A DNA stretch of 64,000 nt from the NCBI GenBank assembly GCA_007115705.1, contig QXEO01000236.1:3135434-3199433 (forward strand). Reading direction: 5' to 3'. The notes beneath the pieces are model-generated. The model searched no databases. It saw only the letters and a program-made list of their open reading frames with translations, and had not been told where the DNA came from. The position numbers were made by a program, and so were the translations under genes. Shown piece by piece: positions 10,701-21,507 of this stretch. The DNA comes from Dactylis glomerata. Taxonomy: Eukaryota > Streptophyta > Magnoliopsida > Poales > Poaceae. Position 1 is the first letter of the stretch, and each line of letters starts with the position of its first letter.

Positions 10701-13700
10701 CCCGTCGAGATGTGGATGCGGCACCGACACTATGTGCTCTCTCATTGCCGCTCTTCACCATCTTCGACGACCTGCGGCACGAGATTGCTGCTTCTCCTGA
10801 GTTGTCCTCACTTCGTGAACGCATGCAAGCCGGTGATCTCAGACATCCCTGGAGTTGCGTCGACGACTTGATTCTCCATGGGCGTCGGGTACATCCGTAC
10901 ATGTATTGGCTACCTCTCCATCCATACCAGTAATGTTGCAGCATGCTCATGCAGCCCACAAAGGAGTCCAAAAGACGCTACATCAACTTCGTGCTGATTT
11001 CCCTGTCCCTGGTGATCGTCGTCTGGTCCAAGACTTGGTACGTGATTGTGTAGTGTGCCAACGCAACAAGACAGAGACACTCTTGCCCGCCGGTTTACTT
11101 CAGCCGTTACCGGTTCCATCATCTGTATTGAGTGATATCTCCATGGATTTCATCGAGGCCCGTGTGCATGGCAAGTCTGTGATCCGCTCTGTTGTTGATC
11201 GCTTCTCCAAGTATGCTCACTTCATTCCGCTGTCCCATCCGTACACTGCGGCATCAGTGGCAAAGGCGTTTTTTGAGGGCATTGTGCGCCTCCATGAACT
11301 TCCACAGTCCATTGTCAGCAATTTCTGGCGCGAATTATTCAAGTTGTCTGGTGTTCAGCTTCACATGAGCTCAGCCTTTCACCCCCTGATGGGCAGATCG
11401 AAGTCGTCAACAAGATCATTGCAATGTACTTGCGTTGTCTCACTGGTGATCGGCCACGGCGCTGGGTTGAATGGTTGCCTTGGGCGGAGTTCTGCTATGA
11501 CACATCTTACCACTCTGCCCTTCGTGCCACTCCATTTGAGGTTGTATATGGCCGACCACCGCCGCGTCTTCGTGACTATGTCCCTGGCGAGGACAAGGGG
11601 GCACTAACCTCCAGGATCGTGCGACCTTTATCCATGAGGTTGGAGAGCGTCTCCATCAAACACAGCAGAGGGCCAAGCATTATTATGATGACAAGCACCG
11701 CGAGCTGGTATTTGATGTTGGAGATTGGGTATGGCTTCGCCTTCATCAACGGGCAGCCACATCATTACCAGGACGCAAGCATGGAAAGTTGTCTCCTCGC
11801 TTCTATGGACCTTTTCAGATTACAGAAATCATCGGATCTGTCGCATATAGACTCGCGTTGCCTGCTGGTACTCGGCTTCATGATGTGTTCCATGTCAGTC
11901 TCCTCAAAAAGTTCCATGGTGACCCACCGGCCACTCCTGCTGTACTTCCTGCCATTGAGGATGGTCGGGTGGTGCCTGCGCCAGCCAAAGTTCTTCAGTC
12001 TAGCCTTCGCCACGGAGTGAAGCATGTCCTTGTGCAGTGGGTTGGAGCTTCTGAAGATGATGCAACATGGGAGTCATTAGACGAGTTCATTGCTCGTTTT
12101 CCCTCATTTCAGCTCGAGGACGAGCTGTTTTTGGAGGGAGGGAGAGATGCTATGTGGGGAACCACATATGGAAGGAGGGCCCCAGCCCTGACCGCACCAT
12201 CTCCTGTTCCAGCTCAAAGTGGCTAGGATTTCCTTATTACTAGAGACTAGTAACTACGCCCGTGCGTTGCCACTATCCAGATTCAAAAGATCCAAGCTAA
12301 AGGAATTAGAAACGAGTGCTAAAGAGAACGAAAGGTATTGGATCATTGCCTGCGGCTGCCACGTCTGCTTCATTTTACCCGCCTGGATCGCTAGAATCCT
12401 CTAATCTATTAAGTTTGAAAGGGACAAGAGTCATAAGATCCTGGTTGACTGACCTCAATTATTAACTGCACCGGTACCCGCGCGCATACCCCCCCCCCCC
12501 CCCCCCCCCCTTTTTAGCTCGTTGATCATCAGACCTTGCAAAAAGTGAAAACGTTGAGTCATACCGGGCTTCATCTACCCAGATGCATACTCCTCAGAGA
12601 TTTATCAAGAGTTGGTGGTTTGAAACCTTTGTCCAAAGAGGAACGAGAGAAGATAAAGGATACCTAGGTGGCAATGGGTCTTTATTAAACAGGATTCGGA
12701 TCCTTCTGATCGGGAAGTAAACTACAGCCAATCAGTAGACAATTCTGGTGGGTTATTTGAAATTGAATAATTTGATTTAAGTCTAAACATTCCATTCACG
12801 GCCTGACCAAAATTTTCCTCCCAACATCGCCTTAATTTTTGTAGCTACCAAATCGCTACAACACAACATTCGTCCAAATTTTCTTTTCTCCGTCGACTCC
12901 TACCCTACCCCTCTTGTTCGCCCCTCTCCATCCCTGTTCCTGCGTTGCAGCCCACTGTTCCTGCGTTGTCATGCAGTGCCTCCCGCGGCTCAGCCTCTCG
13001 AGTCCCCTCGTTCGCCTCACTGCGCTGCAGGTGGTCAGCCTCCACGCCATCCTCTACTCCCATCAAGCTCCAGGAACCAATAAAATTGCAATGCGACTGG
13101 TACGTACCTACATCCGTCGAGGTTGTTTTGCAGTTGGGCCCCTCCGAAATAGATAAATCAACCCGCAGTCGTACTGTCCCTGAGTACATGAAGTCATTTT
13201 GCATTTTACCCCGCGTTACTTCTCACCCTATTCCTTCCTCCGGTTCTCGTTCGTACCATACGATGGCGACCAGCGAAGAGGCAGCGCTAAAGGAGAGGTA
13301 AGGCGGGAGGCGGGGCTAGCGAGGTGGCTCTGGAGGAGAGGGATTCGTCGCACGCTCCCTTATGGCGCTCAAAATCAATCCGCCCCTGGTTTCCGCGCCG
13401 TTTGAGCCGCTGCCGACTGGATTTGGGAGGAGGTCTGGCTGCAGCGTTTGGCACGGCGGCGCACTGCGGCTTCCTGCCCTCTTCCACAGAGCTCGGGCGC
13501 CCAGGCCAAGAAGAGGGCGGCGGCTCCTGAAGCCCCTCCTCTTCCTTGCAGGCCGCCGACCTATGTGCCCCTCCGCCCACCTGGCTTACGCCCACCTGGT
13601 GTTCGACAGTATCCCCTACCCGTAGATGTCTCGTATTTTGATCACTTCTTGTACTCAATCATAATGTTGTTGTTGAAATATAACATATATCTTCGTTTCC

Positions 13701-16700
13701 AATTGGAGGTTAGGCATTTGGTGGGAGTAATTATACACAGAAACTGTTCAAAGGAAGATACGGACCGTAGGATACTTACTTCCTATGATTTAAAAACAAT
13801 AGACATCTGCACCACCAATCATTGCTATACAGTTAACACTGCCCATAGTAATATGAAGGAAAGGAGATGGAAATATATAGCTCTGTGCATCAGTATATCT
13901 ATCTCTTACTACTAATCTATTGGATTACAGGCTTCAGGTTACAAATGGAATACAGTTTCACAATAACACAATTCAAATAATCTGATATTTGTTTATAAAT
14001 TATTTGTGGCCACACCAGAATGAGTAAGCTATGCGACCACCAACCAGTAAGAGTTGTAGCTTTTTCACAGATACGTAGTTTTGGAGGACGAGCTCCCTGG
14101 AGCTCGTTTTTTAAAACTTTGAAAATTTCAAAATTTTAACTTTGAAAAAAACAATAAAAATACCAAAGTATAGTCTATAACGGTTATTAATTAGGTTTGG
14201 CTTCGGATTAGGTGCAGAGTCCTGTTTAGAATCAGTTTAAGAGTCCAGATTGTATCTCCTTTGAGTCGGCTTGTCAGCCAAGTTATTCCTCCTATATATT
14301 GGGCTTCTCCCACAATCAATAAAGCATCAGAATTCAGAGTATTACGTTCTATTAGACTTAGGGTAATTATAGTTTGTTCCATTTGGATACTTGACAAACG
14401 CTATGCTATATACTCGGCCATAACATCTACAGGCATTTCATGCATCTATTTTCATTTTGCATCTCCTTACACTAGGCAGTTTTGTTAGGTGTTATCATAG
14501 ATTCCAAGACTACATGAAACATGGGGACTTTCCTGCCAAACTAGAGAAATTAATAGCAGAGTAAAAAATAAGCTGAACATGGGGAGTACTAGACATAATA
14601 ACAAATAAAGCACATCACACAGGACTTACCAAAACCTCCAAAAAGAGTTGATTTCTGGATAATAAATCGGCTAACTTTTGATCTCTTCAGTTTTTTCAAG
14701 AGTTGCATGTCTTCATGTCTACCGCCTTTAAATTCCATGAATTCACCAAGGACATTTTTGTCCCCTTTGAGTTCCAACCTTCAAAATTAAAGTGCAACTA
14801 TAAAGTATCAACCAGAGCTTCAACTTGTTGCACTGAACTTCGATATAATACATACTAACAATAATTTACTGATTGCAATTAGATCAATAACAAAATGATC
14901 TTATGACTGCTTCTTAACAACCCAATTTCTCCAACCAAAATACAAATTGCATGAGATCATTTCTCATTATATTATTCATTCAAACCATGGTTTTTGAGGC
15001 GTCCACCTTAGGATGCTTAGGCAATAAGGCGCCCTGGCAGCGGCTTGGAAATTTGCCCGCTTTATGCGCTTAGGCTTCCGCCTTAGGCGCTTCAGCGCCT
15101 GCTTAGTCCTCAGAGAGGGGGTAGAACACCTTAGGATGCCTTGCCTCCTTAAAAACGATGGTTCAAACCGCGGTTGGTTCTCCCTTCCTCCCTCTTATAT
15201 CTCTCTTTCTCTCTCGCTCTCTAAAACTCTCTTCTACAGGAATAATACGCCAGGAACGACAACAGGAAAAGAAAAAAAGAGCATTACGAGGTTCAGAAGT
15301 ACATAGAGCAGTATAGTGGTGTATTTTACCTGTCCCACATAGGTGACGTGCTGAGAATAGAATATAGGTTTTGGAGTAACGAGTCTTGGATGTCACTTTT
15401 GCTTCCCTGAAATGCACCTTTAATCCATGTCGATAGTCCACCTTTTGTGTCTGCCTTAAGATCATTCCATTGATCGTGTGAGATAACCTCCGGTTGAAGA
15501 TTAATAGTGTATGAAGGCCTGACAAAGCACGAGACAACTGAGAAACATTCAACGGCAGCGCTGCAAAGAAAACATTCCCTGTACAGGGAACTAACCTGCA
15601 GTTGGGATTTGGCAGTACAACTCTTCCGCTTACAATTCCATTAGGCAGTGCTGCTCCCCTCTGCTCCAAGTATGATTGAAGATTGGTAGCTATTCTAGTG
15701 ACTTCAAGAACCTATGAGAAGTTGAGAACAAAGTTCAAAATATTAATTGATAACAGAACAACTCATACCATTATTATTATTACAGACTAACCAATAAAGT
15801 GAAGGAATCAAACAAGAAAAGGTAAACAATAATTTTTTTGTGGGTGTTCGTTTTCCACCTTGAAGTTTTGCTATGCTGTGGAACTGTAAATGATTCTATT
15901 ATTCAGAACAATGAGGGACTACAAAGCAGTAAGCTTAGGTTCACTGTCAAGAATATATCCCTCAAGAAGTAGCAACAATATACCCAACCTACGTGATCCA
16001 CTGTGCTATAACATAGTTTTCTTGCACAAGGTTCAAGGCTGCAGTAAGACAGAAGCTGTGAAACACTTGGTCATTTGATGTCTTACTGCAACAGCCTGTT
16101 TACATCCACACTTCAGCTCCCTAGTCCACACTGAGTTTAAGTAATTAAGAGGTTCGTTCACTCCACTTAGCAGTTCTGTAATATTTAAGAAAAATGGATG
16201 CTCAAATTGCATACCGGGTTAGGTATAACCTCCTGCTTGCGCTTCTTCTCAGTGTACCAGTTACCATCCTTGTCGACCTCAACAAAACCAGACAGATTTT
16301 TGATTGCCACCACCATGACCTCCCTATACACAAAACAAATCTCAGACCCTTGCTTTCCAGTTTGAACCAAGCGATATTGCAAAAGTTGATCGAATTAGTC
16401 GAGGATGATATAATGAATCGATTAGGTGACTTCAGGATATGTATTACGGAGTACTTGTCTAGCCAAGTATGATTGAGTACATTACATTACTATTGGACTT
16501 GTTTGGATTATAGGCATTTTTTGTGTGCCCTCCAGTATTTAGTTCAAATTAACACAAAAACACATCCATTTCAATGGTTCTAATTAGATTACAATAAATT
16601 TGCAACTAAGCATGCGATGCACAGGGACACATACAGATACATGAACAGATCAGTATGAACGACGGAATAGGTTGTCAGGAACGTGAGTACTATCTAGCAG

Positions 16701-17131
16701 TAATCGAAAACTAGAACTACTAAATTCATCGAAACGCCACATACAGAAGTAGAGCGCAGTGAGGGGGCGAACGAGAGGGAGGGACTGTGGGCGGTCGCGG
16801 GCTGACCTCTTGGTGACGAGAACGACGTCGACGTGCTGGCGCGCACCGGCGTCGGGGTCGGGGATGCGGAGGCCGACGAAGCAGCGGCCGCCGTAGAGCT
16901 TCTCGAGCCTGGAGGGGAAAATCCAAGGGGCCGATCCGGAGCCCGGAGGGTTCATTTGGGGGGACGGAAGCAGGGGTTCGGCTAAAGAGATGGGTACCTG
17001 GACGCGACGGCGAAGCAGAGATCGGAGTGGGAGGAGTCGAGGTCGGCGAGCTGGTCGAGGCCGTCGTCGGAGAAGAAGACGGCGCGGATGAGCTTGTAGG
17101 CCACCAGGCCGCACAGTATCTCGACCCACAT
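7788..17131 (-). CDS. NERD (nuclease-related) domain protein, 7 exons
   Basis: Minus-strand exons are 17131-16998, 16908-16807, 16323-16215, 15711-15596, 15518-15330, 14778-14630 and 7969-7788. All junctions are GT-AG in matching phase, giving 981 nt (326 aa, stop TAG). I chose the ATG at 17131 (MWVEIL). Upstream in-frame codons start only with TTG. Residues 4-20 are hydrophobic and look like a membrane or signal anchor. The NERD core is at about 68-95: HVDVVLV (D72) and VVAIKNLSG (K87). NERD domains usually read E-x-K here, but this one has A85-I-K87, so nuclease activity is doubtful. The C-terminal half (from about residue 115) is the plant-specific part ending TLSA. Intron 6 (14629-7970) is 6660 nt, and most of it is an antisense LTR retrotransposon with a nested insertion. 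The frame is fully open despite this. The molecular function of the plant family is not known to me. Confidence 0.87.
9474..9760 (+). repeat. 5' LTR of the chromovirus
   Basis: It starts TGTTATGTGGGGAACCACAT and ends near GGGTAATTATA. It is followed by TTATCAGAGCCAGGTTCG, a remnant of an initiator-Met-tRNA primer-binding site (usually TGGTATCAGAGC). It matches the two halves of the 3' LTR at 12148-12246 and 14184-14372 with few differences. Confidence 0.85.
9772..12147 (+). pseudogene. chromovirus pol remnant (RT, RNase H, integrase, chromodomain)
   Basis: The reverse transcriptase starts in mid-domain (RMHPDDID) and contains the catalytic FFDDILIYS at about 9938-9964. A stop at 10165 (SV*ALRG) and a one-base loss then shift the frame into RNase H (GYYRKFI ... 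VECDASGTG, about 10180-10630), followed by ADALSRR at about 10690. Integrase follows, with the HHCC zinc region (CVVCQRNKTE, about 11050) and core DISMDFIE. The second acidic site is lost (SIVSNFW for the usual SxDRD), and the region of the third is frameshifted. The C-terminal part is at 11789-12226, with a chromodomain (HVLVQWVGASEDDATWE) ending EGGRDAM. Several frameshifts make it non-functional. Confidence 0.85.
12148..12246 (+). repeat. 3' LTR of the chromovirus, left part
   Basis: It begins TGCTATGTGGGGAACCACAT directly after the polypurine tract and follows the 5' LTR up to TTACTAGAGA. It is then interrupted, and the remainder resumes at 14184. Confidence 0.85.
12247..14183 (-). mobile_element. 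Helitron-like insertion splitting the 3' LTR
   Basis: Relative to the intact 5' LTR, exactly this block is extra. The host site is A^T and no bases are duplicated, which is Helitron behaviour. On the minus strand the element ends AGTTACTAG (fits CTRR) with the GC-rich block GGCAACGCACGGGC just before it, where a Helitron hairpin would be. Its 5' end reads CCGTTATAG where TC is expected, so one substitution must be assumed. No Rep/helicase coding is visible, so it would be non-autonomous. A run of about 22 C lies at 12489-12510. Confidence 0.6.
12880..13640. other. GC-rich gene-like cargo inside the Helitron-like element
   Basis: The GC content rises sharply compared with the AT-rich flanks, and short open frames exist on both strands, but none matches a family I know. 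Helitrons often carry host gene fragments, so this is a candidate captured fragment. The source gene cannot be named. Confidence 0.35.
14184..14372 (+). repeat. 3' LTR of the chromovirus, right part
   Basis: It resumes with TTATTAATTAGGTTTGGCTT and follows the 5' LTR to GGGTAATTATAG. Together with 12148-12246 it rebuilds an LTR of about 288 bp, equal to the 5' LTR. Confidence 0.85.
14987..15161. mobile_element. MITE in intron 5 of the NERD gene
   Basis: The ends ATGGTTTTTGAGGCG and CCTCCTTAAAAACGATG are imperfect inverted repeats. The 8-bp sequence TTCAAACC is repeated on both sides (14979-14986 and 15162-15169). The interior is rich in CTTAGGCG-type motifs. The target-duplication length suggests hAT or Mutator type. 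It lies between exons 5 and 6 and does not touch splice sites. Confidence 0.55.
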
Positions 17132-17294
17132 GGCCGCCCCGCCCGCCGCAGCGATCGCCAACCAGAACAACAGCAAGGAGGAGGAGGAGGAGATGCTTCG
17201 CTTGGGGCTTTGGGGGAAAGGCGAGGAGGAGGCGGTTCAGACTTTCGAGGAAGATCGGAGAGGAAGGGGATCTACACGTATCCCTTTTTTTTTT

Positions 17295-19441
17295 GGTTAA
17301 TTGGATAGACGCCACTGCTATTTTTGTGTATTTGAGAAACGCCCACTACAACTTTCAATTTTGGAAAAACGCCACTGCAATTTTGCGTATATTTGATGGA
17401 TGCCATTATACCTACTTACACAACATATACTAGTCAATATACTCCATAACATCATATTCTCTACCCTATATATACGTACACATAGTGGGTCCACCAAAAT
17501 CAGCGAAAATAACATAAGTTGGTGACAAATATTAGAATAAAGAAGGACCTGACTAGGCAGCGGCGCCGCAAAATACCAATCTCGTGCGGCGGCTATAGGT
17601 CCGAACCGCGAAGCGTTATCCCCTCGTTCGCCAGTGTAACGAACCACATTAATGGGCCATGTTGGGCCAAAAGTATCTGATCTGATCATTAAACATCAGC
17701 TGCTTGATAGGTTTTCTCAAATAACAAAATCAGCTGCCCGATATACTAAAAAAATACATCCATTAGGTGCTTTCTTTTTCTTCCTCACTAGCCATCACAA
17801 GTTTAGAACAGACCTAGCGGCACAAGATAATAACAGATAAAGTTGATGGCACAAAAACACCATAAAACGTGCAATCCATAGTAATTTATAATTACCAGAT
17901 TAATTTAAGTAATTGCCAGATTAATTTAAGTAATTACCAGATTAATTAGGATTGCTTTGTTAATTAGGTTTAGTTGCCAGATTAGTTAGTCTTAATTTTC
18001 AGATTAGTTTGTCCTAGTTGCCAGAATTAATTACACCCTAGATGTCTAATTGCCGGCTAAATTAGGCCCTAGGTTAAGTACAAAATCAATGTGGCAGGTG
18101 GTAGTAATTAACCAGGCGATGTATCTAATAATTATGAACTTGGCAATTATAAAATGCACCAATTATTTTGGCATTATTCACATTTAAATTTGACAATTAC
18201 TCTAATTAATCTGGTAATTCTTTTTTTTAGAAGATTAATCTGGTAATTCCACTCCAAATTAATCTGGCAACGCCAAGTTTTCTATTCTGTGGTCCATGAA
18301 TCTCTTCTCCCCCAAATCGGAGGTGCGCACATGCTAGAGAAGAAATGAGTGCCAGACAATTACAAAACTTGCTGCAGCCTCTCCTCACGCATACCTGGCG
18401 ACCAGCGGGGCTCATGCCAAGCGCGGGCTTCGGCGACAGCTTCTCTGGCGCATGCTATTTCGTAGCGACAACAGAAGCCTCCTACTGTCGGACGCGTGCT
18501 CGACGGCGTGCAGCTCCCCGGACGCGCGGTCTCCGGCGACGCGTGCTCGACGGCCCACAGCTTCCTCGACGCGTGCTGGTCGGTGGCGGCGACAGGGGCT
18601 TCCTACTCGTCGGACGCGGGCTCATCGATGGCGATGCTTGCTAGACGGCGTGCGGCTCCCGCGCCGCGTGCTTCTCCGGTTGTCGTTGCGAGAGAGATAC
18701 AAGAAGCAAATGTGTGGTCGACAGCGTACTGTGAGCGTACTGTGAGAGTGAGCTGTTGACCAGGTGGTGACGTACTGACGTGCGACGTAGGGTTCGTTGC
18801 ATGCGGCGCTCCTCTCCCTTTAGACCGCGACGCAAATCTCCAACAAAACCGCCGCACGCGGACGTTTTTTATGCGGCGTCGTAATGTATCTTTTCCCTAG
18901 AATAAAATTACAACAAAATATAGTGGAGATTGCACGCATGTAGCTCCAGGTCCAGGTTCAACACTCAAAATAACACACAACGGCCACTTGGATAAAAATT
19001 TGACAATCACACGCATGCAACTCCGGGTTCAGGTTCAACGCTTAAATTTGTGCAGCGCAGCTCTATGTCTAAATGAGTATCACTCATACATCAATCAAGC
19101 TATAGATTCAGAGTATAATATCACAGTAGCATTTTACAAAATAAATGACTTTAGATTCAGAGTATAATATTACAGTAGCATTTCACAGAATAAAAGGCTC
19201 CAGATTTATAGTAGCATTTCACTCGTTTGAGTCAAGAACGGTGCACGATTCTAGTGGACCCCAGCATATGTACATACATACGGAAGAATACGATGTTTAT
19301 TGACTATCATATGCTGCATAAGTGAGTGTAATGGCATCCATCAAATATACACATAATTACAGTGGCATTTTTCTAAAGTTGAAAGTTGTAGTGGCGTTTC
19401 TTAAATACGCGGAAATTGCAATGACGTCTATCTAATTAACC
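17295..19441. mobile_element. non-autonomous Mutator-like element upstream of the NERD gene
   Basis: Inverted ends start GGTTAATTGGATAGACG at the left and GGTTAATTAGATAGACG at the right (reverse complement), and similarity extends about 210 bp inward (17295-17505 and 19230-19441). C and T runs flank both sides (CCC plus 10 T at the left, CC plus 7 T at the right), which fits a target duplication of about 9 bp altered by slippage. No transposase is seen. The interior holds a repeat array rich in TAATTTAAGTAATTACCAG (about 17886-18255) and a GC-rich block (18350-18870) with repeated GACGCGTGCTCGACGGC. The left end lies 164 bp upstream of the NERD ATG, so it is next to or within that gene's promoter or 5' UTR. 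Confidence 0.75.
18350..18870. other. GC-rich block within the Mutator-like element
   Basis: Open frames here are Arg/Ser/Ala-rich and unlike any family I recognise. The block contrasts with the AT-rich rest of the element. It could be a captured gene fragment (Pack-MULE) or a simple imperfect repeat, since GACGCGTGCT recurs several times. Confidence 0.35.
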
Positions 19442-20295
19442 CCTTTTTTTGCAGCTAAACGGAATGGAATTTCTTCTTTTCCTTCTTTTCTTCCTTCGCC
19501 TATAAGTTTCAAAATAGACCCGATTTTCCTTTGTCTATAAACAATGATCCACTTGTTTTAAAATTTTCGCATCTTATTTCATTTATTAAAATCAACTAGT
19601 AACATGTTTATCAGAGATATGGAGCTACCCCGATTGGCTAACTCACACTCTTTGTAGCGAAACTGAAGTTGGTGAATTTCTGGGAATATATGGGTGGACT
19701 TTTTCGCAAAAAAAATCTAGGGGTATCATATTCTACCAATTTTTTAAAAAAACTACACTACGCATGGATTTCATGTTATCCTCCGTCGCCGTAGAACCTC
19801 TTGTGTGTGCTCCCATATTTTCGGGATTGAGATCTACCTTGTTGAAGACAAGTCACAATGTGCCTCGGCTACCAAATTGAATGGACAGTAGCAGTTCACA
19901 ACCATCAGACCTCTCACGCAGCGTTGGAAATAAACGAGTGTGGCTAGGAGAAGGGGAGAAGAGCTTCGCCGGTGTTCTCGGGCGGATCTCTGTCGGTTCC
20001 GCTGCCACCTGTTGCGGAAAAGGGAGGGGAGCCATGTTAGCTACACCGCCAAGGTGAGTTTCAACACATGCAACCCATTCGGCTACTCCCTTCGCCCAAA
20101 CTTATGACGGCTCACTCGTCCCTCTAGCGGCCCCCTTCGACAGCCCCTCTTAACGCCCTACTTTGTCCCCTCCGAAGATCACCTCTGACCCCTGAAAAAA
20201 GTGGTCGTCTTTGCCGCCGATAGCCACGAGCAAGCAGTGATTTGGATTCCAATTTCTTCAAGCAAAGAACACACAAAGAGCATAAGGTTCTATTA
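19442..20295. other. intergenic, no feature recognised
   Basis: This is mixed AT-rich and moderately GC-rich sequence without a supported gene. The 60-residue minus-strand frame at 19853-20035 has no recognisable motif. Confidence 0.45.
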
Positions 20296-20370
20296 CCTCC
20301 GTCCCGAAATATAAGTCTTTTTAGATACCTAACTTAGCTCTCTAAAAAGGCTTACATTTTGGGACGAAGG
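20296..20370. mobile_element. short Stowaway MITE
   Basis: The ends CCTCCGTCCCGAAATATAAG and CTTACATTTTGGGACGAAGG are inverted repeats flanked by TA. The length of 75 bp is typical of the very small Stowaway elements common in Triticeae. Confidence 0.75.
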
Positions 20371-20384
20371 TAGTATTTTTTTAA

Positions 20385-21065
20385 AACAAAAGCAAAAGGT
20401 TTGCCTCATTCCATTAATTAAGGAGTTTGACAGGAAAGTAAAAGTTTATTACTAACCAGACTACTCTCCTAGCATTAAAGCACTCAAACAATTTGCTCCC
20501 ATTGTTACCCAAAGTTTGTCTCCCTCTTAATCTTCTCAAACATCACCATATGTGGTGCTTGATTGTTACGGAGACCCGCACATTCCATTCATTCCACATC
20601 TTCAAGAGGTGAGAAGGATGAGGAATGCCATAGCCTTGTGGTTTGAAGTTGAGGAGCCGGTCATGGTGCGCCGCCATTCTTCAAGGAAATTTGTTGGCCG
20701 TTGATGTAAATCAATGAAGTAGAGGCCGGGACAATATTTCAAGAGGGCCCAAAGTCTAATGATAAACCGGTAGTGAACAAAAGAGGTGGTTTACAAAGAG
20801 AACAAAGGCTGCAATTTTGCCATGCATCGTCTCTTTTCTAGCCGATTCGTCGTCCAAAGCCTACTTTGATGAGGAGGCTAAGCGAATGATTTTATTTTGC
20901 GTGTCACCCAAATTATCCACGCTATTTTCTTCATGTCTGTAGAGATTGCCCCAAAATTGGGCCTTATAAGCCAGGTCGCTGAGTATTGGTCGCTCGTTGA
21001 TAGCTTCCAAGTGATATCATCATCTGCATCCTCATCCAGGCGACGTTATGAAAAGTTGGATCAAC
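20385..21065 (-). mobile_element. LINE (L1-type) ORF2 3' fragment
   Basis: Conceptual minus-strand translation gives the end of a plant L1 ORF2 (zinc-binding reverse-transcriptase C-terminal region). Pieces include DDITWKLSTSDQYSA, RLEKRR and SSTSNHKAMAFLILLTS, then a WNEWNVRV-like stretch, with stops and frameshifts. It is 5'-truncated and lacks the catalytic RT part. Confidence 0.75.
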
Positions 21066-21411
21066 GAATTGCTTAGTGAACACAATACAGTTATTATTAT
21101 TTTTGAACAGGACACAATACAGTTTCACTTCGGCCAAACAACAGAATTACAAGGCTATAAATAGAACTACCCCAATACAATTCAGATTAGAAAACAACCG
21201 CAGTTCAATTCAGTTATAGCAAACATCAAGCAAATCGGAAAACCTGAGCAATACTTTTGTATCCGTGAACACTTCAATACAACCACCCGTGAACTTTTAA
21301 CACAGGGACATTCAGTTAACATGTTCATCAGAACAACAACAGGAAGTTGAGCCATACATAACAAGGAAGGGCATGGTTATACCATAAAAAATTGAATCGA
21401 TGCATCACAAG

Positions 21412-21473
21412 GATAGGTTTTTTTCGAAACGGATGCCCGACCTCTGCATCAGAGCGATAGGTTATACAACAAA
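21412..21473 (-). mobile_element. very short LINE 3' tail with target duplication
   Basis: The 8-bp GATAGGTT lies at both sides (21412-21419 and 21466-21473). The insert is a T-run followed by CGAAACGGATGCCCGACCTC, the reverse complement of a 3' end like that of the LINE ending near 22394 (GCAGAGG ... CCGTTTC plus A-run). It is probably a severely 5'-truncated retroposition. Confidence 0.5.
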
Positions 21474-21507
21474 AATCTGAACAATTGAAACTTAGCAAGG
21501 ACAAACT

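Larger units (their letters stand above)
9474..14372 (+). mobile_element. decayed chromovirus (Ty3/gypsy) in the NERD intron, antisense to the gene
   Basis: The order is 5' LTR, primer-binding-site remnant, truncated pol, polypurine tract (GGAGGGAGGGAGAGA, about 12133-12147), then a 3' LTR split by another insertion. Short flanking repeats TTTGG (9469-9473) and TTTGT (just after the 3' LTR) could be an imperfect target duplication. LTRs are short (about 287 bp) and the polyprotein ends with a chromodomain, as in chromoviruses. The short LTR suggests a Reina-like clade (inference). gag and protease are absent. Confidence 0.85.

Noticed and set aside
12489..12510. C-homopolymer as a functional G-quadruplex element
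   Set aside because: A single run of about 22 C lies in a decayed transposon and its length may be a sequencing artefact. There is no further support.
16650..17315. 221-residue minus-strand frame over NERD exons 1 and 2
   Set aside because: It reads partly through introns. The spliced NERD model explains its conserved parts (GGRCFVGLRIPDPDAGARQH).
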